A stretch of DNA of 64,000 bases from Marinoscillum sp049115815. GTDB taxonomy: Bacteria; Bacteroidota; Bacteroidia; Cytophagales; Cyclobacteriaceae. The stretch lies in the NCBI GenBank assembly GCA_049115815.1, contig JAGDZO010000019.1, positions 62,001 to 126,000 of the forward strand, read 5' to 3'. Positions 52,059 through 61,430 of this stretch are shown in pieces. Each line of letters starts with the position of its first letter. The stretch's first letter is position 1. The position numbers and the translations under genes were made by a program. The notes under the pieces were generated by a model. The model saw nothing but the letters and a program-made list of their open reading frames with translations. It did no database searches and was not told the DNA's origin.

Positions 52059-52886
52059 TTATACCTTTAATAACAGCTGAAATTCTCTAAATAGACATTT
52101 AAAGAAATTCATTTCAGAATAAAAATCTGTCTTTCTCTTCAATGTCATCTGATAGAATGCTTCATAATTCTTCTCGGAATTAGCCCAGAGAGGTGTAACC
52201 TTTGTGTGAATGTAAATCTTGTTTCCATGTTCATAAAGGCACTTATTGAAAGCGATATGTTCACATGCTATTTTATCACTTCGATAAGAAAGGTTCTCAA
52301 TGTTTAAAACGATTTTCTTAGCTAAGTAAAGTCCACCATAGGCCGATATTACTGGAAATACTCCTCTGTTTTTTTTCAACCTTGATTGCCAATATTCTAT
52401 AATTCTGAGTTTACCGTAACCATAGTTATTATCCTCATCAAGATAAGCATAGGTGTCATAGTAAATACCCATATAATTCAAGCTGTACGCGGAGATTACA
52501 TTTCTGTTCGAATCTTGAAGATTGAGAATCATATTTCTCACCATTTTTCCATTAAAAAAAATGTCCGTGTCTATAAACAATACATAATCAACGCTATAAG
52601 TTTTAATAATGTCCAGTAGTTCATCACGATATAAAGACAACCTAACAGTACGTTCCAAACTCAAGTGTTCATTATCAAATTCCTTACTAACGACCTTCAC
52701 TTTTTCAAGAGTCTTTTGATTTTCCAACAATGACAAGGTGTTGTCGCTGTTGTTATTCGTGTAAAAAAGATATTGGAATACAGACTCACTACAAACTTTC
52801 TCCATATCCGCACAACACTTCAAATAATACGGAATGTAAGCCTCATTGTCTCTGAATAATGTGGTTATTAAAACGTTATTTATCAT
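52059..52886 (-). CDS. GT-A-fold glycosyltransferase-like protein
   Basis: The 275-residue protein starts 'NNVLITTLFRDNEAYIPYYL', has 'FYTNNNSDNTLSLL' as the nucleotide-sugar strand, and a metal-binding 'DYVLFIDTDIFFNG' (DTD) in the middle. 'ISAYGGLYLAKK' and a conserved 'HIAFNKCLYEHG' follow, as in enzymes that read NDP-sugars with a DXD site. I place it loosely with GT2-like or fungal CAP59-like transferases; donor and acceptor are unknown. It has no membrane helix. It begins the glycosyltransferase stretch next to the desaturase gene. Confidence 0.75.
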   Translation of the reverse strand: MINNVLITTLFRDNEAYIPYYLKCCADMEKVCSESVFQYLFYTNNNSDNTLSLLENQKTLEKVKVVSKEFDNEHLSLERTVRLSLYRDELLDIIKTYSVDYVLFIDTDIFFNGKMVRNMILNLQDSNRNVISAYSLNYMGIYYDTYAYLDEDNNYGYGKLRIIEYWQSRLKKNRGVFPVISAYGGLYLAKKIVLNIENLSYRSDKIACEHIAFNKCLYEHGNKIYIHTKVTPLWANSEKNYEAFYQMTLKRKTDFYSEMNFFKCLFREFQLLLKV

Positions 52887-52924
52887 TTTTCATAATCCAA
52901 AAAACATCAAAACTCACCATGGTT

Positions 52925-53944
52925 TCAGATTGCTGACTTAATTAAGTCTTTCCAATAACCTAACTGCATCAATTTAGTTCTGTTCTTTCTTGCATCAACA
53001 GCTCTATTTTCGAGAAGTTCAATGGAAATATCTTCCCATTTATCCAAAATAATAACTGGTAATCGCTCATAAATTACATCTAAGGAAGAACTTCTTACGA
53101 CAGGCAAGCATCCTAAGGCTATCGCTTCATATGTCCGATGACAATCCAATCCATGCCCATGTGGTGAAACGATATATTTATACTTTGTACAAATATCCCA
53201 TGTTGTTTTGCGATCACATATTCTATTTGCAAAATCATTAAAATCAACATCCATAAGCGCCTTGAGTGCGAGTCTTCTATCCCCATCGTGCCTTTCAGAT
53301 ATATTGAAGTGAAAAAATGAAAAACATCTGTTTCTCCTTTCTTCATATGGAGGAGACGACTTAATAAGCTTAATCATCTCACTTTCCTGATCTAAAGGTG
53401 TAGAGTATTTCCCCCACCAATGTGGCTTTTGGGACAATGTATGATAATTAATACCAAGTGGTATTGGACTAATCTTAGGATGAGAATTAACCCAACTATA
53501 GTTCTGGGTAAACCATTTAATAGTAGCTGGACTATCTAAAATTACTTTGGAATAATCTATGCTATTCAACGAGCTAATTTCATCAGGTACAGATCTAACA
53601 CTTGCTCCAGTTACTAGCACAATTCGCTTGCCTTGAATCTCAAGTTTTTTGAAAACCTGTTCGTAAAACTGCTTCAACTGATCGGTGACCACATAGACAG
53701 ACTGACCGTCCTTTATTCCTATATAAACCGACTCATCAAATGAAGAAACTGAATCTGAAATAATGGAAATTGGAAACACATCACAGCTCTTTGCAATTCC
53801 ACGAGATGAAACGAATTTACAAGAACGCTCATCAGAAAATTCTTCTTGCGTTGATTCCCAATAGAAAAACAAATAGTAATGCAATACATTTACCAAAGTT
53901 TTCCAAGCAACTAGAAATGCTGAGTGAATTCTAATACCCGTCAT
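52925..53944 (-). CDS. Exostosin-like (GT-B C-terminal domain) glycosyltransferase
   Basis: In the 339-residue protein the clearest part is 'YIVSPHGHGLDCHRTYEAIALGCLPVV' (in part), with conserved Gly-Asp-Arg-Glu-Ala, the nucleotide-sugar binding layout of exostosin-type (GT47-like) C-terminal domains. 'CFSFFHFNISERHDGDRRLAL' precedes it. The N-terminal 100 residues are poorly defined, with one hydrophobic stretch near the start. It should transfer a sugar in surface glycan synthesis; the linkage is unknown. It lies 38 bp upstream of the preceding glycosyltransferase gene on the same strand. Confidence 0.7.
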   Translation of the reverse strand: MTGIRIHSAFLVAWKTLVNVLHYYLFFYWESTQEEFSDERSCKFVSSRGIAKSCDVFPISIISDSVSSFDESVYIGIKDGQSVYVVTDQLKQFYEQVFKKLEIQGKRIVLVTGASVRSVPDEISSLNSIDYSKVILDSPATIKWFTQNYSWVNSHPKISPIPLGINYHTLSQKPHWWGKYSTPLDQESEMIKLIKSSPPYEERRNRCFSFFHFNISERHDGDRRLALKALMDVDFNDFANRICDRKTTWDICTKYKYIVSPHGHGLDCHRTYEAIALGCLPVVRSSSLDVIYERLPVIILDKWEDISIELLENRAVDARKNRTKLMQLGYWKDLIKSAI

Positions 53945-54042
53945 AAAAAAGACTTTTTTGACCTTTAAGGGAATTGCCCTATATCAAGAATTTTTATGTT
54001 ATTAACGAACATGATCGGCCCTTTTATTAAGCCCCATCTCTT

Positions 54043-54681
54043 ATGATCAACCCTTCTATTGTCTACTTATGGGGTTTCAAGCCACAGGAAGCGAGTTCAC
54101 CACCTAAAGAAACTATTTACAATAACAGAAATTATATTGACAAATATGTCATAATAGACCCACACATCGCTTTAGATTTAGTGAAAGATTTTGGACTATA
54201 TGACCTCTATCAGATGATTCCAGACCAAGCTTGGGTTGTGAAAACTGATTTGGTACGAATTCTATATGTCTATTATTATGGTCAAATATATTTAGATCTT
54301 GACTGTAAAATAAGAAAGAATTTCGTTGATGATTTTAGAGAACATGAAGTCTTACTATTTAAAGAATCTTTCCTTTGGAACACCAGAATGTTGGGTGAAA
54401 GAGAAATGAAGATTCGTCTCAGGGTAAGTAATTATGCGTTTGCAAGCAAAGTGATTCAGCACCCATTTTTTAAGATAGCACTTGATGAAGCAAGTAAAAG
54501 ACTTCATCAGTTACTAGTTGTTGAGAAGAAGACTAATTTTTCGCAAAAAGATATTCTTTGGGTTTGTGGTCCAGATGTGTTTTCTACCATATATCATTTA
54601 AGAAAAAATGATTTCCCAACAGTCCGTCTCTTACCAAAAAACCACATCAAACACATGAGACACGGTGCTTGGAGAAATTAG
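54043..54681 (+). CDS. GT32-like glycosyltransferase (DXD sugar-binding region)
   Basis: The 212-residue protein has 'AWVVKTDLVRILYVYYYGQI' followed by YLDLDCK, the classic GT32 element in which K/T-D-x-x-R is followed by a DXD metal site. It is short, without the C-terminal extension of many GT32 proteins, but carries the later 'DILWVCGPDVFSTIYH' segment (in part) typical of them. It is a soluble enzyme for one step of glycan building. It has no close neighbour on its strand: 140 bp separate it from the next gene. Confidence 0.8.
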   Translation: MINPSIVYLWGFKPQEASSPPKETIYNNRNYIDKYVIIDPHIALDLVKDFGLYDLYQMIPDQAWVVKTDLVRILYVYYYGQIYLDLDCKIRKNFVDDFREHEVLLFKESFLWNTRMLGEREMKIRLRVSNYAFASKVIQHPFFKIALDEASKRLHQLLVVEKKTNFSQKDILWVCGPDVFSTIYHLRKNDFPTVRLLPKNHIKHMRHGAWRN

Positions 54682-54821
54682 GGAGCTCATACAATCAAGG
54701 TAGATACATCTAAAAATCATACTATTAGGTAAGCAGAACCCCGTAATAGAGGTGCTACCTTTGCAAGGTTAACTAATGCCGATGTGATTGACACTTGAAG
54801 GTTTAATGAACAGCATGCATA

Positions 54822-55658
54822 ATGAATAGAAAATACTTTCTTTCCGTGATCGCAATTTTTAAAAACGAATCTTGGAATCTCAACGAGTGGATCTCTCATT
54901 ACGTCAATGAAGGAGTTGAGCATTTTTACTTGATAAATAATAATAGTTCCGATGACTTTATGAAACCGCTTCAGTCGTGGCTGACTCAGGGAATGGTAAC
55001 TCTCATTGAAGATGATTCCAAGTGGGCACAAAAACGACTTTACGATAAACACTTTTTGGATAAATCTAATGAGAGCGAATGGTTCATCATAGCTGACTTA
55101 GATGAGTTTATTTACGCTCGGAATGGCTTTAAAACCGTGGCTGAATATTTAAAAACCAGAGGTGAAAGAATTGGAATGATCAAAATTCCGTGGAAAATGT
55201 TTGGCTCGGGAGGTCATTTAAAACAACCAAAAAGTGTATTATCCTCTTTTGTCAAAAGATCAGAATATACTGGTAAAAGGAAAAAGGAATGGATGCGTTC
55301 TAAAAAAATTATTCATTGCAAATCTATAGTAAGAGGAAACGCTGTAAAAAAATTCAACATCCATTATTCTAAGACCAAATTTTGGTATTTTACTGAAAAC
55401 GCGAAGGGCAAAAAAATATTTACACCCCCATGGGGAAAATCCGACACAACTATCTCAGAGACTTTGCTTTCGCAATCCTTTCTTCAACTTAATCATTACA
55501 ACATTCAGTCTTGGGAGTGGTTTAGCAAAACCAAAGTCGGTCGGGGAAGCGCTTCAACCAGCACACACGAACATATCAGAAATAAAGAATATTTCTCGCG
55601 TAATGATTTAATGAGTGACGATATTATTGATCAAGAACTCGCTTTGAAGAATTATTGA
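54822..55658 (+). CDS. Glycosyltransferase (GT92 / Glyco_tranf_2_4-like)
   Basis: The 278-residue protein begins 'FLSVIAIFKNESWNLNEWI' and has 'HFYLINNNSSDDF', 'WFIIADLDEFIYARNG' (DxDEF) and a later 'HCKSIVRGNAVKKFNIH'. It ends with 'LNHYNIQSWEWFSKTKVGRG'. These are the marks of the GT2-like proteins with a 'KNE..ylxEWi.yh...G' start, PF13704/GT92 type. Donor sugar and acceptor are unknown. The gene is followed by a 422-bp gap. Confidence 0.82.
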   Translation: MNRKYFLSVIAIFKNESWNLNEWISHYVNEGVEHFYLINNNSSDDFMKPLQSWLTQGMVTLIEDDSKWAQKRLYDKHFLDKSNESEWFIIADLDEFIYARNGFKTVAEYLKTRGERIGMIKIPWKMFGSGGHLKQPKSVLSSFVKRSEYTGKRKKEWMRSKKIIHCKSIVRGNAVKKFNIHYSKTKFWYFTENAKGKKIFTPPWGKSDTTISETLLSQSFLQLNHYNIQSWEWFSKTKVGRGSASTSTHEHIRNKEYFSRNDLMSDDIIDQELALKNY

Positions 55659-56080
55659 GGAATTGAGTGGTTAACACAACTAAATTGAAGAATTTAGGAA
55701 AAATATAATTTGTTAATTAAATAGTCTGACCAACAAGAAACAATGTTATCTGAAGAATGTCTGTTTGATTCACTCAACGAACTGCTAAATTGCATTGAAA
55801 TTAATCAGTGAAAGACTCAAAATTTATTCTTCATAAGCGAAGCTTTAGTTCTCTATCTATCCAAGCTGACTGTCCTGAAAAAAAAATATTCAAAGAGTAA
55901 TTGGGAGTCATTGTAATAATACTTGTAGTTAAATAGTCCGTAGTTTTGAGCCTTCACTTGCGATACATTCAATAAGTATGGTTAGTTATTGGTAAAAGTT
56001 AATTCAAAAATTAGCTCGCAATCAGCTAAAGACCAATCTATAACCCAAAGTAAATAGTAACAGTTATTTCTGGCTAAAAA
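55659..56080. other. AT-rich gap with no recognised gene
   Basis: The 422 bp hold no convincing coding region or RNA gene. A 22-codon frame at 55743-55811 has no support. TAGTTTTG at 55941-55948 resembles a -7 element, but its nearest TTG is only 15 nt away and the next gene begins 132 nt later. The stretch may be decayed sequence. Confidence 0.5.
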
Positions 56081-57031
56081 ATGATACCAAAGCGAATTTT
56101 TTATACATACACCTCATATGATAATATTCCCTCTCATATCAGAGTAAGAATAGAAAACTACAAAAAGATTAATCCAGATTTTACTTTTGAATTCTATAGT
56201 GATGATGATATCTATAAATTTATTTCTGAGAATTATCCAGAGCTATTGAAGTATTACGAAGCTATTAACGAGACTTACGGGGCAGCAAGAGCAGATTTTT
56301 TTAGATACCTGATCGTTTATCATTTTGGGGGATATTATATGGATCATAAATTACAATTAAATGGGAGATTGAAAAATATCAATATTGACAATTCAAGGCT
56401 CATTATCTCATTCAATACGTTATATGCTGATATATGGAATGAAATGGCCTTCTACACTTATTCTGCAGAAAAAAAAACTGATACCAGACTAATAATTCAA
56501 TATTTTTTTGCCGCTGAGGCGAAACACCCATTATTGTGGATAATAATCACAAACATGATTGACAGGATTAAATTCGTTTCATCCACTTTAAAACGTTACC
56601 CGGAAAAGGTAAATCTCTATACAGGCACATACAATTCAGGCGCATTTGGAACACATTGGACAACTGGGCCTATTTTGTTTAACGACATCCTTTTTAAAAA
56701 CCTTGATAATTACCAAGATGTCAAAATTTTAGATAACTCTTTTAACGGCATTGTTCATTACCATTTGGATTTGATACCATATATTTTTGAAAAGGTTTTA
56801 ATGCTTAATAAAACCTATCACATGAATAAATATAATTTGATTACCATTAACCTTTCTGATCAGAAGGAATTGGAGATACATTCTAAATCAGTATCTAAAT
56901 TCAAGTATTTAATTAAAAAATTCATTCTTTTGCTGACCACATCATCACTATTTCTAAAACGCTATACCCAGCACAAACAAACCTCCAGAACCACCCAAAA
57001 ACCTACTTCTGGTCAACAACCTGTGAGTTGA
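56081..57031 (+). CDS. GT32-family glycosyltransferase
   Basis: The 316-residue protein begins 'MIPKRIFYTYTSYDNIPSHI' and has 'YGAARADFFRYLIVYHFGGYY' (in part), followed by MDHK where other members have DXD. The D-x-K variant occurs in capsular-type GT32 proteins. 'GPILFNDILF' and 'NSFNGIVHYH' continue the domain. The C-terminal 40 residues are basic, Ser/Thr- and Gln-rich and probably disordered. It transfers a sugar in surface glycan synthesis; the specificity is unknown. Confidence 0.8.
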   Translation: MIPKRIFYTYTSYDNIPSHIRVRIENYKKINPDFTFEFYSDDDIYKFISENYPELLKYYEAINETYGAARADFFRYLIVYHFGGYYMDHKLQLNGRLKNINIDNSRLIISFNTLYADIWNEMAFYTYSAEKKTDTRLIIQYFFAAEAKHPLLWIIITNMIDRIKFVSSTLKRYPEKVNLYTGTYNSGAFGTHWTTGPILFNDILFKNLDNYQDVKILDNSFNGIVHYHLDLIPYIFEKVLMLNKTYHMNKYNLITINLSDQKELEIHSKSVSKFKYLIKKFILLLTTSSLFLKRYTQHKQTSRTTQKPTSGQQPVS

Positions 57032-57121
57032 AATTAGAGTATATGGGCTCATAAAAATTGAGAAATATTAATTCTTAATCTTCACTCAATTCTTTGTAAT
57101 TATGAGCCAGAATTAAACAAA

Positions 57122-58039
57122 TCAGAGATCAAAAGGCTTAAGCTCCCTGGATCTATATTTAGTAAAGTTATTCCGCTTCAAAATATTCTGTGAATGCTGG
57201 TTTAAAGCCCATTTGAAAAAATCTATCTTGTCCTTAATTAGGTAGCTGTTATTGTTTAGACATACAATCCTAAAGAGGGCCCAAAGCCATACACTTGAAT
57301 TGCGAGCTATGGATTTCGGTTTCAACAGCATTGTTAGACTATCTTTAATAAACTTTCTTTTAACGTCATCCTTCAACTGATTGTTTTTTCTTCCTTGTCT
57401 GTCATGATAAATGTACGTATGGCTCAGTAATCCAACCTTTAAGGTCTCATACTTCACTCTGTCAACATAATTATTATCCTCACCATAATGAAAAAATAAT
57501 GGATGGAAGAGTCCAACTCGCAAGATGCATTCCTTTGGCATCATCCAAGCCGCTGCATTAACAAAATCAATTTCACGTATGGTGGATATTCCTTGACCTC
57601 TATCCAAAAAATTATCATTAGCAAGTTGCTTCTTTACGGCAAGTTCGAAAAGTCTGTCATAATCAGTGCCTGTACCATTTAAATGAATAGGAGAGATAAT
57701 ACCAAAATCAGGATTTGCAATTAAAGCCTTTTTTAAACTCCCTAAAACGTCCTTTTCTACCCAAGCGTCTTGATTGAGTAAAAACATGAACGAATAATCC
57801 ATTTTGCATGCTTCGATCAAACCTACATTATTCGCCTTCCCAAATCCCAAATTATCTTTTTCCTCAAAAAGTCGAACCTCCGGGTAGTTCGTCTTAATAT
57901 AATTTACGGTTTCATCCGATGAATCATTATCAATGACAAAAATATCAGTTGGTTCATTTGAATGTCGAAGGCTACCTATACATTTGTCCAACCATCGCAT
58001 AGCATTGAAAGTGACAATAATGGTGACACAATTGTTCAT
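57122..58039 (-). CDS. GT2-family glycosyltransferase (rhamnosyltransferase-like)
   Basis: The 305-residue protein has 'VTIIVTFNAMRWLDKCIGSL', 'DIFVIDNDSSDETVNYI', 'NLGFGKANNVGLIEA', the DXD-like 'FLLNQDAWVEKDVLGSL' and 'PLFFHYGEDNNYVDRVKYE'. These are conserved in GT2 enzymes of the WcaE/RfbN-like group, often rhamnosyl- or galactofuranosyltransferases. It is soluble or peripherally bound. It lies between the GT32 gene and the ABC exporter gene, on the opposite strand from both. Confidence 0.87.
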   Translation of the reverse strand: MNNCVTIIVTFNAMRWLDKCIGSLRHSNEPTDIFVIDNDSSDETVNYIKTNYPEVRLFEEKDNLGFGKANNVGLIEACKMDYSFMFLLNQDAWVEKDVLGSLKKALIANPDFGIISPIHLNGTGTDYDRLFELAVKKQLANDNFLDRGQGISTIREIDFVNAAAWMMPKECILRVGLFHPLFFHYGEDNNYVDRVKYETLKVGLLSHTYIYHDRQGRKNNQLKDDVKRKFIKDSLTMLLKPKSIARNSSVWLWALFRIVCLNNNSYLIKDKIDFFKWALNQHSQNILKRNNFTKYRSRELKPFDL

Positions 58040-58302
58040 ATTTGAAAAGGGAAAATTTCTCGCTTTTTATTCTTTGAATCTTTAATTAGAGGCTACCAAA
58101 CCCTACCTCAATTTAGAAACCGTTAATCTTGAACGATACATAAATCCTGAAGTTAACTATGCACTTGGACAATTTCATGATTTCAAGAAGCCATTTTCTC
58201 TTAAATATCATAACACTTATGAGATCTTCCATTTATAGGAGTATTATATAATACTTTTGAAGTTTTACTCCCTAGTATAATCTTGTCAACCATATTTTGT
58301 CG

Positions 58303-59892
58303 ATGCATTTTGTCTGGAAATATCTGAAAAAGCAAATCTCAGGACTAGTTCTTGCGACCATAATGAGTTTCCTGTCTGGTCTCGGCATAATCTTTATTAT
58401 GAGAATTTTCCATATGGCCGTCAAAAATGGAGTAGAAGACCCATTTGAGTTTTTCATTTTTATTGCCCTTGGATTGTTAGGCTTTGTTGTTTTTGGACTG
58501 ATTGGTGAAAAAATGCTTTTCAGCCAAACAGCTATTGTAGTTATGCAAATGAGAACAGACTTCTGCCAAATGATTTTCCAATCTGAATACGAAGAGGTAG
58601 AAGATAAAAAAGAAAATCTCTTCTCAAGTCTAATTACAGATATCAATAATATTTCTAGAATTATAGAAAAACTTCCCAGCGTCAATCAGAATCTGATAAT
58701 CTCAATTGGTGGAATTATTTACCTGCTTTTTATTTCTTGGCAACTTTCTCTAATTTTGCTTGTTTTTTTGAGTTTGATCTATTTTTTGATATTACTCCGA
58801 AACAAAACTGCATACCGATTAGAAAAAGCCTCTCGAAAAAGCTGGGACTTAGTTTATCACAATTTTCATGATACCATATTTGGCATCAAAGAATTACATC
58901 TTGATACTCAGTTTAAAAAAGACTTTATTGAAGGGGATTTTCAAAACTCCTTACAATTGGAGACTAAAGAAAAGGTCAAGTATAGGTTTTACGGTCATGC
59001 TACTGCTAAACTCACGGCCTCAATCATGATTATAGGCATCGCTTCAATGTTTGCTATATCACTATTTTTCGATTCTTTAAGCATTTCGATTTTTGCAGAA
59101 TTTCTCACCATTTCTTTATTCCTCATTAATCCTTTGGCTAGCTCTGCTCAATTTATGAAAGAGCTTGCTTCACTCGATGTTTTATCAGATCATATTAAAG
59201 AAATTGGAATCAATCTTAAAAACTCACATTCATCGTCTTATGAAAGTATTTGCGTGGTTAATCAACCTATCACCCTATCTCAGCTTCATTTCAGTTACAA
59301 TCAGTACAATGAAGATCACATGTTTCGTCTAGGCCCTATTTCAATAGAGATACCTTCCAGGCAAATCACTGTAATATATGGAAGCAACGGCAGTGGCAAA
59401 TCTACTTTATCAAAAATATTGGCCGGACTTTACAAATGCACATCTGGTTACATGTACTATGGAGATACCCCTATTAGTCATGAAAACATCCAAAGTTATC
59501 GCGACAAAATTGCAGCAATATTTACTGATAATCATCTTTTCAGAAATCACAAAATTAAGGAGGTCGAGATGCCTAGGCTTAAAGAACTTTTGAAGCTATT
59601 CGAAATAGAACGACAAGTTAAGATCACCAACAATAGAGTAAGCTCTATTGGCCTTTCATCTGGACAAGCAAAACGACTTGCGCTCGTTTTATCACTTCTT
59701 AAAAATAAGGAAATCTATATTTTTGACGAGTGGGCAGCCAATCAAGATTCACAATTTAAACACACCTTCTATTACCAACTAATCCCACGATTAAAGCAAG
59801 AAGGAAAAACGATTATCCTAGTGACTCATGACAATCAGTATTTTGATATTGGTGATAATTTAATTCACTTAAATGAAGGGGAAATCGTTTGA
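58303..59892 (+). CDS. ABC exporter of the cyclic-peptide (PvdE/SyrD/YojI) type
   Basis: This fused half-transporter (529 residues from the ATG; a TTG lies two codons earlier) has six membrane helices in the first 290 residues and one ATPase domain. Walker A is GSNGSGKST. The C-loop is 'GLSSGQAKRLAL' rather than LSGGQ, and Walker B is 'IYIFDEWAANQD'. The SSGQ.KR and DEWAA.QD variants are marks of the PvdE/SyrD/YojI exporters. Numbered from the TTG, these sit near 362-370, 452-463 and 473-485. Known members export siderophore precursors, lipopeptides or microcin J25. No peptide synthetase is in view, so a glycolipid or lipid cargo is possible. Confidence 0.87.
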   Translation: MHFVWKYLKKQISGLVLATIMSFLSGLGIIFIMRIFHMAVKNGVEDPFEFFIFIALGLLGFVVFGLIGEKMLFSQTAIVVMQMRTDFCQMIFQSEYEEVEDKKENLFSSLITDINNISRIIEKLPSVNQNLIISIGGIIYLLFISWQLSLILLVFLSLIYFLILLRNKTAYRLEKASRKSWDLVYHNFHDTIFGIKELHLDTQFKKDFIEGDFQNSLQLETKEKVKYRFYGHATAKLTASIMIIGIASMFAISLFFDSLSISIFAEFLTISLFLINPLASSAQFMKELASLDVLSDHIKEIGINLKNSHSSSYESICVVNQPITLSQLHFSYNQYNEDHMFRLGPISIEIPSRQITVIYGSNGSGKSTLSKILAGLYKCTSGYMYYGDTPISHENIQSYRDKIAAIFTDNHLFRNHKIKEVEMPRLKELLKLFEIERQVKITNNRVSSIGLSSGQAKRLALVLSLLKNKEIYIFDEWAANQDSQFKHTFYYQLIPRLKQEGKTIILVTHDNQYFDIGDNLIHLNEGEIV

Positions 59893-59997
59893 AATCTCAA
59901 GTTTTGTTGTCGTGCATTTTCTTAATTTAAATGCAACCTCTTTCGCGTCTAAAGAACTGAATAAATGAAAAAATACTCTTAAAAGGCCAATCATAAT

Positions 59998-60498
59998 ATG
60001 TACAATTCCTATTCAATTAGACCGAAAATATTTGACCTTATTAATAGAAGACATTTTCTACTATTCGTTTTATTAAGCATATTAGGTTGTGAATCTCCCA
60101 TTAACAAGAATAAAGAAAACGCTAGTTCAATCCCCAAAACAATACCAAATGGTTACAGATTAGTCTTTTCAAAAATAGACAACAAAGTAAATGTATATAT
60201 CGATGACGAATTAATATATACTAGCGAAGCAATTCATAAGAATCCAGAATTAGATATTGAGATTGATCTTACACCGTATATTAAAGCACCGATGAGTATC
60301 TTAAAAATCGATCTTTTTAATGGGGAAGAACCTTATCACGATCAACTAGATCCTGCTTGGGAAGTCCGGTATGAAATATTCTATGGTGCTGAATTACTAG
60401 ACTTTATTCATGAAATCGATGATAACAATCTGCTAGGTAAGGTTCTTGAAATTTCGTACGTTTTAAAAGAAGAGCAAGCGTTTCGCAATAATCAATAA
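59998..60498 (+). CDS. Small lipoprotein of unknown function
   Basis: The 166-residue product has a lipoprotein signal with an unusually long N-region, ending 'LLSILGC' (C31) and followed by ESPINKNKE. The mature part looks beta-rich and acidic, and its pattern ('YRLVFSKIDNKVNVYIDDEL') would fit an immunoglobulin-like or jelly-roll domain. No family is recognised. It follows the ABC exporter by 105 bp on the same strand and may act with it in the periplasm or at the outer membrane. Confidence 0.7.
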   Translation: MYNSYSIRPKIFDLINRRHFLLFVLLSILGCESPINKNKENASSIPKTIPNGYRLVFSKIDNKVNVYIDDELIYTSEAIHKNPELDIEIDLTPYIKAPMSILKIDLFNGEEPYHDQLDPAWEVRYEIFYGAELLDFIHEIDDNNLLGKVLEISYVLKEEQAFRNNQ

Positions 60499-60522
60499 GA
60501 ACAAATTGAACCTGTAGCTGCT

Positions 60523-61392
60523 TCAATTATGGTAATCCGTTAGTCTCCAGAAAAGTAGAAACCCCCACCTAACTCTAAATTGAAGGGATTGGTATCTTAT
60601 TTTGCTCTTTCTATGTATAAAAGGCAGGTTGAGAACATATAACTTGGTATCATTCGTTGGCAATGCTTTAGGAAGAGTTGTAGCCCTTCCAGCAAATACA
60701 TCTGGCCAATTCAAGCAACAAATATGGTATCCTCTCTCAATAATTTTTTGGCTTAGCCCGATCTCCCCTTTGTTAATTAGCGTGAGACGATCAGTTTCAT
60801 TTGCGCCGGGAAAGTCTGCAATAAAATCTTTAAATATCTTGAATCTAGATAGATATAGGTACGTCTGTACATGAGCTAAATGTTCACTTTCTTGATATAC
60901 AACCTTTGGATGACCTGACTGATTAATCGTATTTCCAACCAACCCTATTTTCTCATTCGAATTTAAAAGATCCGCATATTTTTTATACCAATCGCTTTCA
61001 AATGGACCATAAGCGCTCCTGTTTCGTACAAGGATTTCGTCTTGATCATGAGCCACTTCTGCTATAGCATTCAAGCATGCTTGTGCCGAGCTGAAATCAC
61101 GGCCGATATTATTCTTGTAAATAACTTGATTAAGCTCCAGCCAGTCACATTGATTGATTAGATTTTCAATTAATGAAATTGCGACATCATCAAATCTCCT
61201 TCTTTCTTTGACTTCACTTACGGCAATGTAAACATGCACTCTCAATACACCTGGGTGTCGTTTGGTCATGTTTAAAAAATTCAGATAGTCTACAGAAAAA
61301 TCTTTCTCATTAGCTGTTAGATAAGCTAAAAAGTACTTTTTCTCTATTAATACTACTTTTTCATGAGTGTTCGGATCCAAAATGGAGTGCAT
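60523..61392 (-). CDS. RgpF-like (rhamnan synthesis F type) glycosyltransferase
   Basis: The 289-residue protein has 'IYKNNIGRDFSSAQACLNAI' and 'EILVRNRSAYGPFESDW'. 'GLVGNTINQSGH' with 'HVQTYLYLSRFKIFKDF' follows, and 'INKGEIGLSQKIIERGYHI' lies near the end. These are the repeated marks of rhamnan synthesis protein F type domains, found in bacterial polysaccharide clusters. The activity is probably glycosyl transfer, though biochemistry is thin for the family. It converges with the small lipoprotein gene and is divergent to the Wzi-like gene. Confidence 0.72.
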   Translation of the reverse strand: MHSILDPNTHEKVVLIEKKYFLAYLTANEKDFSVDYLNFLNMTKRHPGVLRVHVYIAVSEVKERRRFDDVAISLIENLINQCDWLELNQVIYKNNIGRDFSSAQACLNAIAEVAHDQDEILVRNRSAYGPFESDWYKKYADLLNSNEKIGLVGNTINQSGHPKVVYQESEHLAHVQTYLYLSRFKIFKDFIADFPGANETDRLTLINKGEIGLSQKIIERGYHICCLNWPDVFAGRATTLPKALPTNDTKLYVLNLPFIHRKSKIRYQSLQFRVRWGFLLFWRLTDYHN

Positions 61393-61430
61393 AAATTAAT
61401 TCATTCTCCTGCATTGATTAATTTGCAAAG

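Noticed and set aside
55743..55811. 22-codon frame in the 422-bp gap
   Set aside because: No start context, no conserved feature and no link to a regulatory structure.
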